Of a stretch of 64,000 nt of DNA, positions 52,498-63,754 are shown one piece after another (the stretch's first letter is position 1; each line of letters starts with the position of its first letter). The DNA comes from Methylobacterium sp. E-065 (GTDB lineage: Bacteria > Pseudomonadota > Alphaproteobacteria > Rhizobiales > Beijerinckiaceae). The position numbers and the translations under genes are program-made. The notes beneath the pieces were generated by a model. The model ran no database searches and had not been told where the DNA came from. It worked only from the letters and a program-made list of their open reading frames with translations. The stretch lies in NCBI RefSeq assembly GCF_022829605.1, contig NZ_JAKSYD010000295.1:1-64000 (forward strand). The letters run 5' to 3'.

Positions 52498-53154
52498 TCA
52501 GGCGGCCTCCTCGCGCTTGCCGAGGCGCTTGTCGAGGTAGGTGTCCACCGTCTGGGTCAGTTCGTCGACCTTGCCGTCGAAGAAGTGGTTGGCGCCGTCG
52601 ACCACCTGATGCTCGATGATGACGCCCTTCTGCACCTTCACCTTCTCGATCACCGGCATGACCTCGCGGGCCGGCGCGACGCGGTCCTCCGAGCCGTGCA
52701 CGAACAGCCCGGAGGACGGGCAGGGCGCCAGGAAGGTGAAGTCGTAGCGATTCGCCATCGCGGCGATCGAGATGAAGCCCTCGATCTCGGGGCGGCGCAT
52801 CAGCAGCTGCATGCCGATCCACGAACCGAACGAGACACCCGCGATCCAGCAGGACTTCGCCTCCGGATTGACCGACTGCACCCAATCGAGGGCCGCGGCG
52901 GCATCGGACAGCTCGCCCGAACCGTGATCGAACGCGCCCTGGCTGCGGCCGACCCCGCGGAAATTGAAGCGCAGGGCTGCGAAGCCGCGATTGGCGAACG
53001 TGTAAAAAAGGTTGTACACAATCTGATTGTTCATCGTGCCCCCGAATTGCGGGTGCGGGTGCAGGATGATGGCGATCGGCGCGCCGCGCTTCTTGGGGGC
53101 CTGATAGCGGCCTTCCAGGCGACCGGCGGGGCCGGTGAAGATGACTTCGGGCAT
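52498..53154 (-). CDS. Small alpha/beta hydrolase
   Basis: The 218-residue protein has the oxyanion-side HPHPQFGGTMNNQIV, a strand ALRFNFRGVGRSQGAFDHG, the nucleophile elbow GVSFGSWIG, an Asp in VHGSEDRVAP and the His in VDGANHFFDGKVDELT. The complete triad and short length fit a widespread proteobacterial hydrolase family of unknown substrate. It is divergent from the suf operon; the Irr boxes lie between them. Confidence 0.9.
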   Translation of the reverse strand: MPEVIFTGPAGRLEGRYQAPKKRGAPIAIILHPHPQFGGTMNNQIVYNLFYTFANRGFAALRFNFRGVGRSQGAFDHGSGELSDAAAALDWVQSVNPEAKSCWIAGVSFGSWIGMQLLMRRPEIEGFISIAAMANRYDFTFLAPCPSSGLFVHGSEDRVAPAREVMPVIEKVKVQKGVIIEHQVVDGANHFFDGKVDELTQTVDTYLDKRLGKREEAA

Positions 53155-53245
53155 GGTTCGCTACTCACTCTCGCATTCGCCCGCCGCGCGCGTGGCGCCA
53201 AGCTCCGGCAGCCTTGACTCAAAGCGGGAGCACCATAAAAGCACT

Positions 53246-53281
53246 CTTAGAACAGTTCTAGTCGATTAGAATTGTTCTAAA
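53246..53281. promoter_or_regulatory. Two tandem Irr boxes (iron control elements) of the suf operon
   Basis: Two 17-bp palindromes, CTTAGAACAGTTCTAGT (53246-53262) and ATTAGAATTGTTCTAAA (53265-53281), match the alphaproteobacterial Irr/ICE consensus TTTAGAANNNTTCTAAA at nearly every position. They lie 2 bp apart and about 145 bp upstream of the first suf-operon gene. Irr accumulates under low iron or heme, so the operon is probably controlled by iron status. Confidence 0.8.
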
Positions 53282-53426
53282 AAGGCCGCTCGATGTGTCG
53301 CACGGGCTGCCTGAGCCGATCCTGCCGGTCGGCGGGCCTCGATCCATCGGCGGCCCTTAGCACGTCGGACCGGTCGGAAGGCAAGGAATTGTGACGCGCG
53401 GCAGACAAGGATCGCACGGAACGCCG

Positions 53427-54596
53427 ATGAGCCGGGCACGCGCCTATCTCGATTACAACGCCACTGCTCCGGCCCGCCCGACCGTCGCGGATGCGGTGGC
53501 GCGCGCGCTGATGCTCCCGGGTAATCCGTCCTCGATCCACGCCGAGGGGCGCGCCGCACGGGCCGCTCTGGAGGCCGCCCGTGCGGAAGTCGCGGCTCTG
53601 GTCGGTGCCCGGCCCGAACAGGTCGTGTTCACCAGCGGCGGGACCGAGGCAGCGAACGCGGTCCTGTCGGGCGATCTGCGCCGCCGCGGCCTGCCGGCGC
53701 CGACACGGCTGCTGCACACGGCGACCGAGCACCCTTGCGTCGCCGCAGGCCACCGGTTCCCGGAGGCTGCGGTGGAGCTGCTGCCGGTGACCCGGGAAGG
53801 CATCATCGACCTCGCTGCCCTGGAAAGCGGTCTCGCCGCGCTGACGGACGAGAGCGTGCTGCTCTCGGTCCATGCGGCGAACAATGAGACCGGTGCCGTG
53901 CAGCCGCTCTCCGAGGTCGTGGCATTGGCCCGGACCCATGGCCGGACGCTGGTTCACAGCGACGCCGTGCAGGCGGTCGGCAAGGTTCCCCTCGACATGG
54001 AGGCGCTCGACCTCGACGCCCTGACCCTGTCGGGCCACAAATTCGCGGCGCCGAAGGGTGTCGGCGCGCTGGTGCTCGCCGAAGGCGTCAGCCTTGAGAG
54101 CGCCTTCCTGCGCGGCGGTGGCCAGGAACGTGGGCAGCGCTGCGGCACCGAGTGTTTGCCGGCCATCGTCGGCATGGGCGAGGCAGCCCGGGCCGCCCGC
54201 GCGGCGCTCGATGAAGAGAGCACACGGCTCACCGACCTGCGCGATCGGATCGAAGCCGGGGTGCGGGCTTTGGCGCCCGATGCCGTCATCTTCGCGGCCG
54301 GAGCCCCGCGCCTGCCCAACACCTTAAATTTCTCGGTCCCGGGCCTCGACGCGCCCGCGTCCGTGATCGCCCTCGACCTCGCCGGCGTGGCGGTATCGTC
54401 GGGCTCGGCCTGCTCGTCGGGCAAGGTCGCGCGCTCGGCGACGCTCGCCGCGATGGGCGTGGATGCGGATCTTGCCGGGGGGGCGCTGCGCGTCAGCCTC
54501 GGCTGGAACACGGTGGACGCGGATGCGGCATGCTTCCTCGACGCCTTCGAACGGGTCGTGCAGACCCTATATAGACGGCGAGGACAGGCGGCCTGA
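53427..54596 (+). CDS. Cysteine desulfurase, IscS/NifS type
   Basis: The 389-residue PLP enzyme has YLDYNATAPARPTVADAV, AANNETGAVQPLSEVV, the PLP Lys in LSGHKFAAPKGVGAL and the catalytic Cys loop SSGSACSSGK, typical of group I desulfurases. It takes sulfur from cysteine for cluster assembly. It is the first gene of the suf operon and precedes sufB by 68 bp. The start at 53427 follows from the conserved N terminus. Confidence 0.92.
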   Translation: MSRARAYLDYNATAPARPTVADAVARALMLPGNPSSIHAEGRAARAALEAARAEVAALVGARPEQVVFTSGGTEAANAVLSGDLRRRGLPAPTRLLHTATEHPCVAAGHRFPEAAVELLPVTREGIIDLAALESGLAALTDESVLLSVHAANNETGAVQPLSEVVALARTHGRTLVHSDAVQAVGKVPLDMEALDLDALTLSGHKFAAPKGVGALVLAEGVSLESAFLRGGGQERGQRCGTECLPAIVGMGEAARAARAALDEESTRLTDLRDRIEAGVRALAPDAVIFAAGAPRLPNTLNFSVPGLDAPASVIALDLAGVAVSSGSACSSGKVARSATLAAMGVDADLAGGALRVSLGWNTVDADAACFLDAFERVVQTLYRRRGQAA

Positions 54597-54664
54597 GCGC
54601 CGTCCCCCCGCTTTCCGCCAGATGCTTCCCGGCCCTTGACGCCGGAGATGCCTAGGAGACGCAT

Positions 54665-56134
<1,470 letters not shown>

Positions 56135-56144
56135 TCTCGCGGCC

Positions 56145-56402
56145 ATGACTTACGCGTTCGATACCCTCAAGTTCAGGCAGCGGCTGGAACAGGTCGGTGT
56201 CGGGCGCGATCAGGCCGTGGCTCATGCCGAACTCGCTCGGGACATGGTCGTCGCCGATACGGCAACCAAGGCAGATCTCGCGGAGCTGAAGAAGGACGTC
56301 GAATCTTCGCTCCGCGAACTCGAACTCCGCACGGCCGTGAAGATCGGCGCCATCGTGGGGGCGGCCGTCGCGGTCATTGCGGCCCTTCAGAAATTCCTTT
56401 GA
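56145..56402 (+). CDS. DUF1640-like coiled-coil membrane protein within the suf operon
   Basis: The 85-residue protein has an N-terminal helix (TLKFRQRLEQVGVGRDQAVA), a short coiled coil (ATKADLAELKKDVESSLREL) and one C-terminal membrane helix (IGAIVGAAVAVIAALQKF). This is the DUF1640/CCDC90-like layout. It is inserted between sufB and sufC, 10 bp after sufB and 45 bp before sufC. The family is not a known Suf component. Confidence 0.75.
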   Translation: MTYAFDTLKFRQRLEQVGVGRDQAVAHAELARDMVVADTATKADLAELKKDVESSLRELELRTAVKIGAIVGAAVAVIAALQKFL

Positions 56403-56447
56403 CGGCTTCGGCCGCTCAACACGTCTAAAGTTTAGGACTACCAAGAC

Positions 56448-57200
<753 letters not shown>

Positions 57201-57203
57201 GCC

Positions 57204-58526
57204 ATGGCCGACGTCACCAACCTCCGCTCCCCCGCCGAGGCCGGCCTGTCGAAGCTGTTCGAGACGGCCCGCCAGAGCTTTGCCAGCGACGCCACCATCG
57301 CCCGCGAGGAGGCGTTCCGCTTCTTCGAGGCGACCGGCCTGCCGAGCCGCCGGGTCGAGGCGTTCAAGTACACCGACCTGCGCGCCGCGATCAGCGAAGC
57401 CGCGCCGCCGGCCGAGGCGCCGAGTCTCAATGTCTCCAAGGTGGCGGTCGCCGAGGCGAAGGGCTTTGCCGGGATCGAGACCGCGCGCTTGACCTTCGTG
57501 AACGGCCACCTCGTCCGCGAGCTGTCCGATCTCGACCGGATCCCAGCCGGCGTCACGGTCATGCCGCTGAACGACGCGCTGAGCCAGGGCAATGACGCCT
57601 TGACCCAGCTCGCCCCCGTGCCCCAGGCCCGGGAGAACCCGATCTATCAGCTCAACACCGCCTTCCTGGCGGACGGCGCTGTCATCCGGATTGCGGCCGG
57701 CGCCAAGCCGGAGCAGCCGATACACCTGCGCTTCGTCGGCACCGGCAGCACGCCGTTCTCGACGGCGACCCGCGTGCTCGTCCAGATCGGGGAAGGCGCG
57801 GAATTCAGCCTGCTGGAGAGCCACGAGGGACCGAACGGCCTCACCTGCCAGCCCAACGACGCCCTCGACGTGGTGGTCGGCCCCAAGGCCGCCTTCCGGC
57901 ACACCCGCCTGAACATCGAGGGCGACGCGACCATCGCGCTCTCGACCTTGTCGCTGAAGGTCGAGGCCGAGGGTCAGGTCGAGACCGTGAACCTCGTCAC
58001 CGGGGCTGTGCTGTCACGCCACCAGATCTACGTCCATGTCGCGGGCGACGACACCAACGTCGTGGTCAATGGCGCCGCCATGCTGCGCAACGGCCAGCTC
58101 GCCGACTCGACGCTGCTGGCCGACCACGCCGCCGTGGGCGGCGTCGGCCGTGAGCAGTTCAAGTGGATCATCGACGGCGATGCCACCGGCGTGTTCCAGG
58201 GCAAGATCATCGTCCGTCAGGCCGCCCAGAAAACCGACGGCAAGATGAAGTCCGACTGTCTCCTCCTCACCGACGAGGGGCAGATGATGAACAAGCCGGA
58301 ACTGGAAATCTTCGCCGACGACGTCGCCTGCGGCCATGGCGCAACCTGCGGCGCGCCGGATCCGGAACTGCTGTTCTACCTGATGGCCCGCGGCCTGCCG
58401 CGCCCGATCGCCGAGAGCCTGTTGGTTCAGGCCTTCGTGGGCGAGGCGGTGGAAGCGGTCACGCACGAGGGCGCCCGCGCGGCGCTGATCGGCGAGATCG
58501 AAGCCTGGCTGAAGGCGCGGGGCTAG
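57204..58526 (+). CDS. sufD: Fe-S assembly protein SufD
   Basis: The 440-residue protein carries the beta-helix core and the SufD C terminus (ADDVACGHGATCGAPDPELL, then GLPRPIAESLLVQAFVGEAV). It pairs with SufB. The N-terminal helical domain (EAFRFFEATGLPSRRVEAFK) is typical. Repeat family A follows directly after its stop. Confidence 0.96.
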   Translation: MADVTNLRSPAEAGLSKLFETARQSFASDATIAREEAFRFFEATGLPSRRVEAFKYTDLRAAISEAAPPAEAPSLNVSKVAVAEAKGFAGIETARLTFVNGHLVRELSDLDRIPAGVTVMPLNDALSQGNDALTQLAPVPQARENPIYQLNTAFLADGAVIRIAAGAKPEQPIHLRFVGTGSTPFSTATRVLVQIGEGAEFSLLESHEGPNGLTCQPNDALDVVVGPKAAFRHTRLNIEGDATIALSTLSLKVEAEGQVETVNLVTGAVLSRHQIYVHVAGDDTNVVVNGAAMLRNGQLADSTLLADHAAVGGVGREQFKWIIDGDATGVFQGKIIVRQAAQKTDGKMKSDCLLLTDEGQMMNKPELEIFADDVACGHGATCGAPDPELLFYLMARGLPRPIAESLLVQAFVGEAVEAVTHEGARAALIGEIEAWLKARG

Positions 58527-58535
58527 CGCGACGCG

Positions 58536-58648
58536 CTCTCCTCCCCCCTCTGGGGAGGAGCCGGAGGTGGGGGTGGCTCCGGGTGTGGCTCGGCGGTGCC
58601 TCCTGAACCACCCCCACCCCTAACCCCTTCCCCACAAGGGGGAGGGGA
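58536..58648. repeat. GC-rich palindromic repeat, family A, copy 2
   Basis: About 113 bp closely matching the element at 10037-10150: the same left arm CTCTCCTCCCCC, central GGAGCCGGAGGTGGGGGTGG, and right arm ACCACCCCCACCCCTAACCC with AAGGGGGAGGGGA. It sits between sufD and sufS inside the operon and could separate their expression levels. Confidence 0.87.
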
Positions 58649-58690
58649 CACCGTCCTTCCGCAAGGAGGGCGACCCGTGAGTGAGAAGCG

Positions 58691-59935
58691 ATGAACGCAC
58701 CCGTCCTCACCCCCACCTACGACGTCGAGGCGATCCGCAAGGATTTCCCGATCCTGGCGCAGCAGGTCTACGGCAAAAAGCTGGTCTATCTCGACAACGC
58801 CGCCTCGGCGCAGAAACCGCGGCAGGTGATCGACGCGATGGTGTCCTGCATGGAGACCGGCTACGCCAACGTCCACCGCGGCCTGCACTACATGGCCAAC
58901 GCCGCGACCGAAGGGTTCGAGGGCGCCCGCGAGACCACGCGGCAGTTCCTCAACGCGGCCTCGACCGACGAGATCATCTTCACCCGCAACGCCACCGAGG
59001 CCTACAATCTCGTGGCCTCGTCGATGGGCTGGGGCGGCCTGATCGGGGAGGGGGACGAGATCATCCTCTCGATCATGGAGCATCACTCCAACATCGTGCC
59101 CTGGCACTTCCTGCGCGAGCGCCGCGGCGCCGTGATCAAGTGGGCGCCGGTGGACGACGAGGGCAACTTCCTCGTCGAGGAATTCGAAAAGCTGTTCTCG
59201 CCCCGCACCAAGATGGTGGCGATCACCCACATGTCGAACGTGCTCGGCACGGTGACGCCGGCCGCCGAGATCGTGCGCATCGCCCACGCCCACGGCGTGC
59301 CGGTGCTGCTCGACGGGGCCCAGAGCGCGGTGCACCAGCCGGTCGACGTCCGGGCGCTCGATTGCGACTTCTTCGTCTTCACCGGCCACAAGGTCTACGG
59401 CCCGACCGGGATCGGCGTGCTTTACGGCAAGAAGGAGTGGCTGGATCGGCTGCCACCCTACCAGGGCGGCGGCGAGATGATCCGGACGGTCGGCGAAGAT
59501 GCGATCAGCTACAACGATCCGCCGCACAAGTTCGAGGCCGGCACCCCGGCGATCATCGAGGCGGTGGGTCTCGGAGCGGCGCTCGAATACATGATGTCGC
59601 TCGGGCGCGATGCGATCGCCGCGCACGAGGCGAAGCTGACGGCCTACGCGCAGGAGCGGCTCGGCGCGATGAATTCCCTGCGCCTGATCGGCACGGCTGA
59701 GGGGAAGGGCGGCGTGATCGCGTTCGAGATGAAGGGGGCCCATGCCCACGACATCGCCACGGTGATCGACCGGCAGGGCGTGGCGGTGCGGGCCGGGACC
59801 CATTGCGCCATGCCGCTGCTCAACCGCTTCGGCGTCACCTCGACCTGCCGCGCTTCGTTCGGCCTCTACAACACGACGGCCGAGATCGATGCCCTTGCCG
59901 AGGCGCTCGCCAAGGCAGAAATGCTGTTCACCTGA
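58691..59935 (+). CDS. sufS: Cysteine desulfurase SufS
   Basis: The 414-residue group II desulfurase has LDNAASAQKPRQVIDAM, EHHSNIVPWHFLRERRG, the PLP Lys in FTGHKVYGPTGIGVLYG and the catalytic Cys in RAGTHCAMPLLNRFG. It donates sulfur to the SufBC2D scaffold. It is the second desulfurase of the operon. No sufE is visible near it. Confidence 0.97.
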   Translation: MNAPVLTPTYDVEAIRKDFPILAQQVYGKKLVYLDNAASAQKPRQVIDAMVSCMETGYANVHRGLHYMANAATEGFEGARETTRQFLNAASTDEIIFTRNATEAYNLVASSMGWGGLIGEGDEIILSIMEHHSNIVPWHFLRERRGAVIKWAPVDDEGNFLVEEFEKLFSPRTKMVAITHMSNVLGTVTPAAEIVRIAHAHGVPVLLDGAQSAVHQPVDVRALDCDFFVFTGHKVYGPTGIGVLYGKKEWLDRLPPYQGGGEMIRTVGEDAISYNDPPHKFEAGTPAIIEAVGLGAALEYMMSLGRDAIAAHEAKLTAYAQERLGAMNSLRLIGTAEGKGGVIAFEMKGAHAHDIATVIDRQGVAVRAGTHCAMPLLNRFGVTSTCRASFGLYNTTAEIDALAEALAKAEMLFT

Positions 59936-59987
59936 TATACGGGTTCGAGGCTGGTCCCATCCGGACGCGTCCGAAGAGAGTGAAGCG

Positions 59988-60371
59988 ATGACCACCGACG
60001 CCACCATCACGGGCGGCATGAACGCCCCCGCCGTCGCCGGCGATTCCGCGATCCCGCCGGCGGAACTGGATCGCCTGACCGACGACATCGTCGCGGCGCT
60101 GAAGAGCGTCTACGATCCGGAGATCCCGGCCGACATCTACGAACTCGGCTTGATCTACAAGGTCGATATCGGCGACGATCGAAAGGTGGCGATCGACATG
60201 ACGCTGACGGCGCCCGGCTGCCCGGTGGCGGGCGAGATGCCCGGCTGGGTCGAGAACGCGGTGGCTGCGGTGCCGGGCGTTCAATCCTGCTCGGTCACGA
60301 TGGTGTTCGATCCGCCGTGGGATCAGAGCCGCATGTCGGACGAGGCCCGCGTCGCCCTCGACATGTGGTAG
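59988..60371 (+). CDS. sufT: SufT-like MIP18/DUF59 protein
   Basis: The 127-residue protein matches the SUF-associated DUF59 family: ALKSVYDPEIPADIYELGLI, then KVAIDMTLTAPGCPVAGEMP with a conserved Cys and VVFDPPWDQSRMSDEAR-like end. It helps cluster maturation. It starts 52 bp after sufS and ends the operon. Start at 59988 follows GAGAGTGAAGCG. Confidence 0.92.
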   Translation: MTTDATITGGMNAPAVAGDSAIPPAELDRLTDDIVAALKSVYDPEIPADIYELGLIYKVDIGDDRKVAIDMTLTAPGCPVAGEMPGWVENAVAAVPGVQSCSVTMVFDPPWDQSRMSDEARVALDMW

Positions 60372-60378
60372 CGCGCGG

Positions 60379-60966
60379 TCACGGCGCGTTGCGCCCAGGC
60401 TCGAAGGCCACAGCCTCGTAGATGTCGGCCAGCGCCAGACGCGCGCCGATCTCCGACAGGTCGATGATGTCGGTCATCGCCTCGTAGGTCTCCGGCTCCC
60501 AGGCCTCGCCGGTACGTCGGTACAGAAGGACGCTGGGAAACCGGGTCTCAACCAGCAGGATGCCGCGCAGGGTCGGGTGGCGGCGATACTCGTCGAGCTT
60601 GCGGAAGCGGTCGACGCTGCTTGTTGAAGGCGAGAGGACCTCCACGACGAGGCGGGGCGACCTGCTCTCATGGCTGTCGCGCACCAGCTCGCCGCACTCG
60701 ACCGTGACGTCCGGGCGCCGGAGCGTCGCGATGCTCGTGCGCAGAGCGATGTCATCGGTGGTCGGGCGGCAGCCTGTTCCCCGAAGCTGGTGATGCAAAT
60801 CCGCGATGATGTTGACGGTGACCCGATCGTGCTGGGCGCTGGCCCCAATCATCATCTTGACGTGCGGCACCGGGACGCCGTCGACGAGTTCGTAGAGCCC
60901 GTCCTGTCCGAGCTGCCACGCGAAGAATTGGTCCGGTGTCATGCGGCGCAGGGCAGGATCGGCCAT
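60379..60966 (-). CDS. Uma2-family protein (DUF820, endonuclease-like fold)
   Basis: The 195-residue protein has the Uma2 layout: YELVDGVPVPHVKM, RRPDVTVECGELV, PRLVVEVLSPSTSSVDRFRK and LDEYRRHPTLRGILLVET. The Asp in PDV and the E-V-L-S-P-S pattern are those of the restriction-endonuclease-like fold. These genes are common and of unknown role; activity is unproven. It converges with the suf operon, with 7 bp between stops. Confidence 0.9.
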   Translation of the reverse strand: MADPALRRMTPDQFFAWQLGQDGLYELVDGVPVPHVKMMIGASAQHDRVTVNIIADLHHQLRGTGCRPTTDDIALRTSIATLRRPDVTVECGELVRDSHESRSPRLVVEVLSPSTSSVDRFRKLDEYRRHPTLRGILLVETRFPSVLLYRRTGEAWEPETYEAMTDIIDLSEIGARLALADIYEAVAFEPGRNAP

Positions 60967-61222
60967 GGCATCGTCTCATCAACGTCCGACCGCGGGGCTG
61001 GCGCTCAGGGCAGCGGGCGTCGCTCGCCGAATGATACCGTGTCCCGGCCTTGGGACATAGATGGGTGGTGACACGGCGGAGCTTCGGTACGTCGGCGCCC
61101 GATACGGCGCCCAGCCGCTGCGGCGATCGAAGATGCCATTAAGGTCGCGCTAACCATGCGGGCGCAGATCGGGACCGGCCGCTGCGGCGCGGTGTCCCCA
61201 TCAGAGTGCTCGGTGAAATTGG

Positions 61223-61561
61223 ATGGCTTTGGGCTACGTGGTTGCAGCCATTCTGGAGACCGCCGGGCTGGTCGGTCTCGTGCTTGCTCTGTTGAGAATC
61301 CAGGCGGAACGTCGGGCGAAAGTCGCCGAGCTGCGGAGCTTCCTCCGCTCCGGCCAAACCGTTTCCACCCCACGCGATATCGCTGGCTCGCATCACCGGG
61401 CCGCCTTCGGGACCCGCGTGGTCGCTATCCCCTACGCTGCGGAATCAGGCCGTACAGCACCGACCCGTGACACGGCGGCGCGTTCCGCCCTCCGGCGCGC
61501 CATCGCGCGCGGTGGCCAGCGGTTCCATGCCGACGCGGCCGTCTCGATCAGCGCAGGATGA
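61223..61561 (+). CDS. Possible small membrane protein
   Basis: The N-terminal part (LGYVVAAILETAGLVGLVLA then LLRIQAERRAK) looks like one membrane helix followed by a basic segment. The C-terminal half is poorly coding in appearance. No clear ribosome-binding site is present. It overlaps a minus-strand small frame by 14 bp; probably only one of the two is real along this part. Confidence 0.35.
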   Translation: MALGYVVAAILETAGLVGLVLALLRIQAERRAKVAELRSFLRSGQTVSTPRDIAGSHHRAAFGTRVVAIPYAAESGRTAPTRDTAARSALRRAIARGGQRFHADAAVSISAG

Positions 61562-61637
61562 TATCGAGGCCGCTGCCGAAGAGCACGACGGCGCTGAGCG
61601 TCAGCATGAACTTCAGGTCTTCGAGACGGGCGCTCAT
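61548..61637 (-). CDS. 29-residue membrane peptide
   Basis: MSARLEDLKFMLTLSAVVLF then GSGLDIILR forms one hydrophobic helix. A GAGAGGATC ribosome-binding site lies just before the ATG at 61637. It is short and lacks a known family, but the leader is good. Confidence 0.4.
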   Translation of the reverse strand: MSARLEDLKFMLTLSAVVLFGSGLDIILR

Positions 61638-61868
61638 GGTCGATCCTCTCTGAAGGGCGGCTGCCTCGCTGCCCGGCCAACGCATTACCAACGTATTAAC
61701 GGAATTTCCGCGAGTCTTTTCAGCTTCCGTTAGGGATTTGCGGGCGGTTTCCATTTACTAAGGTTAGTTCTTCGTTAAGACCGCGCCCAACCCGTTAACG
61801 CGTTCTAGCTCCGCCGGCGCGGCTCGGCAGTGCGGCAGAGCACGCATTCTCCCAGAAGGTTCGCCGCC

Positions 61869-62180
61869 ATGGAGCAGAGCAGGACCGGCGTGTTCGCCAG
61901 AGCGGTCGATTGGATGTTCCGGAACCGCAAAACCGGCGCGCTGACCGTTGGGCAATGGCCCAATCTGCCCCTGTGGCTGTTCGGTGGGCTAACGTTGGGC
62001 GCCTGGGCGGCCCAGACGAACCAGCCCCTGGCGCGATGGCTGTCTGTCGGCGCTGATCTCGCCCTCGCGTGGTGGGCGCTCGATGAGTTGCTGCGCGGGG
62101 TGAACCCCTGGCGCAGGTTCCTCGGGGCCGGGACGCTGGTCGGGCTTATCGCGCTCATCACGCTTCGGCTAGCGGGTTGA
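61869..62180 (+). CDS. Small two- to three-helix membrane protein
   Basis: The 103-residue product has a cytoplasmic N terminus (MEQSRTGVFARAVDWMFRNR) and hydrophobic segments (LPLWLFGGLTLGAWAAQTN, VGADLALAWWALDELLRG, FLGAGTLVGLIALITLRLAG). The layout matches small conserved alphaproteobacterial membrane proteins with a Trp-rich second helix. Function unknown. Confidence 0.7.
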   Translation: MEQSRTGVFARAVDWMFRNRKTGALTVGQWPNLPLWLFGGLTLGAWAAQTNQPLARWLSVGADLALAWWALDELLRGVNPWRRFLGAGTLVGLIALITLRLAG

Positions 62181-62400
62181 GCCAAGCTCGTCTGATCACG
62201 GCGCCATTTCACGGCGCGATGATGGACTTGGCTGTTGCCCAGAGGCCGGCTGATCCGGTCCGCACCCCCTGTCCATTGAAGCTCCGTTGTCTGCCGCGGG
62301 GTTCGACACCTAACGGTAGGTTGCACCGGTCGCGAATATGTGGATGTTCGCGCCGGGCGTCGGCGCATGCGTCCGATCGAGGGTTGGTGTTGAAGGCATC

Positions 62401-62655
62401 ATGACGGACGCAGCGGGCTTCGATCCCATGACAGCCACGTCCTCCGCCGACGAGCGGGTGCGGCTGCTCGGACAGATTGCAGAGGCGTTGAAGATCCCCG
62501 TCTCGACCTTCCAGGGACGCGGGACCGCGAACGCGGGACCGCGTGGGCCGGCGGCCTCGGAATGCGCTGCGCTGCTGGCGGCGTTCTCGCGCATCGAAGA
62601 CCCGGATCAGCGCCGGGAATGCTTGGCGATCGTCGAGCGCTTCAGCGAGCGGTAG
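62401..62655 (+). CDS. Small hypothetical protein
   Basis: The 84-residue product has a helix resembling the start of a repressor domain (RVRLLGQIAEALKIPVSTF). The C-terminal helix is CAALLAAFSRIEDPDQRREC then LAIVERFSER, a tail I associate with small Methylobacterium proteins of the HTH type. The HTH itself is not complete. GAAGG precedes the ATG. Confidence 0.6.
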   Translation: MTDAAGFDPMTATSSADERVRLLGQIAEALKIPVSTFQGRGTANAGPRGPAASECAALLAAFSRIEDPDQRRECLAIVERFSER

Positions 62656-62821
62656 CGGCTGACGTGCCCGGCCGTGCGCCGGCGCACACCGGATCGGTCC
62701 GGCTTCGCGATCGGCGTGCTATAGGGCCGGCCTTCCCGAGGCGACGGCCATCGGCGCATCGACGCGCGAGCGATGCGCACGTTGCCGGCTCCGGGCTCGC
62801 CAACGCTCCATTCAGGCCCTG

Positions 62822-63754
62822 ATGCCGATCATATCCATCTCGCAGCTGTCGAAGACCTACACGTCCGGCTTCACGGCCCTGCGCGACATCGACCTCGCGA
62901 TCGAGGCCGGGGAGATCTTCGCGTTGCTCGGCCCGAACGGCGCCGGCAAGTCGACCCTGATCAACATCGTCTGCGGGATCGTCACGCCGAGTTCCGGCAC
63001 CGTGCTGGTCGATGGCCACGACATTGCCGGCGACTACCGCGCCGCGCGGCGCGCCATCGGGCTCGTGCCGCAGGAACTCACCACCGACGCCTTCGAGACG
63101 GTGCTGAACACGGTCAGCTTCTCCCGCGGTCTGTTCGGGCTGCGGCCGGATCCCGGCCATATCGAGCGGATCCTGCGGGCGCTGTCCCTGTGGGACAAGC
63201 GCGACAGCCGGCTGATGACCCTCTCGGGCGGGATGAAGCGTCGGGTCCTGATTGCCAAGGCCCTGTCGCACGAGCCCCGGGTGCTGTTCCTCGATGAACC
63301 GACCGCAGGCGTCGATGTCGAGCTGCGCCAGGACATGTGGCGCTTGGTGCGCGAGCTGCGCCAACAGGGCGTCACCGTCATCCTCACCACCCACTACATC
63401 GAGGAAGCGGAGGAGATGGCCGACCGCATCGGCGTGATCCGCCGTGGCGAGATCATCCTGGTGGAGGAGAAGGCCGCGCTGATGCGCAAGCTGGGGCGCA
63501 AGCAGCTCACCCTGAATCTCCAGCAGCCGATCGCCGAGGTTCCGCCGGAGCTGGCCGATTACGAATTGGCCCTCGCCGCGGAGGGGCGCGAGCTGGTCTA
63601 TACCTACGACACGCGCGCCGAGCGCACCGGCATCACCGGGCTGCTCACCGGGCTCGCCGCGGCGGGCATCCGGTTCAACGACCTGCACACCGAACAGAGT
63701 TCGCTGGAGGACATCTTTGTGGGCCTCGTGCGCGAAGAAGGAGCACGGGCATGA
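62822..63754 (+). CDS. ABC-2-type exporter ATPase
   Basis: The 310-residue ATPase has Walker A GPNGAGKST, Q-loop in GLVPQELTTDAF, signature LSGGMKRRVLIAKAL, Walker B VLFLDEPTAGVD and switch His in TTHYIEEAEEMADR. A C-terminal extension of about 70 residues follows. This is the drug/polysaccharide exporter-type (DrrA/YadG-like). Its stop overlaps the permease start by ATGA. Confidence 0.93.
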   Translation: MPIISISQLSKTYTSGFTALRDIDLAIEAGEIFALLGPNGAGKSTLINIVCGIVTPSSGTVLVDGHDIAGDYRAARRAIGLVPQELTTDAFETVLNTVSFSRGLFGLRPDPGHIERILRALSLWDKRDSRLMTLSGGMKRRVLIAKALSHEPRVLFLDEPTAGVDVELRQDMWRLVRELRQQGVTVILTTHYIEEAEEMADRIGVIRRGEIILVEEKAALMRKLGRKQLTLNLQQPIAEVPPELADYELALAAEGRELVYTYDTRAERTGITGLLTGLAAAGIRFNDLHTEQSSLEDIFVGLVREEGARA

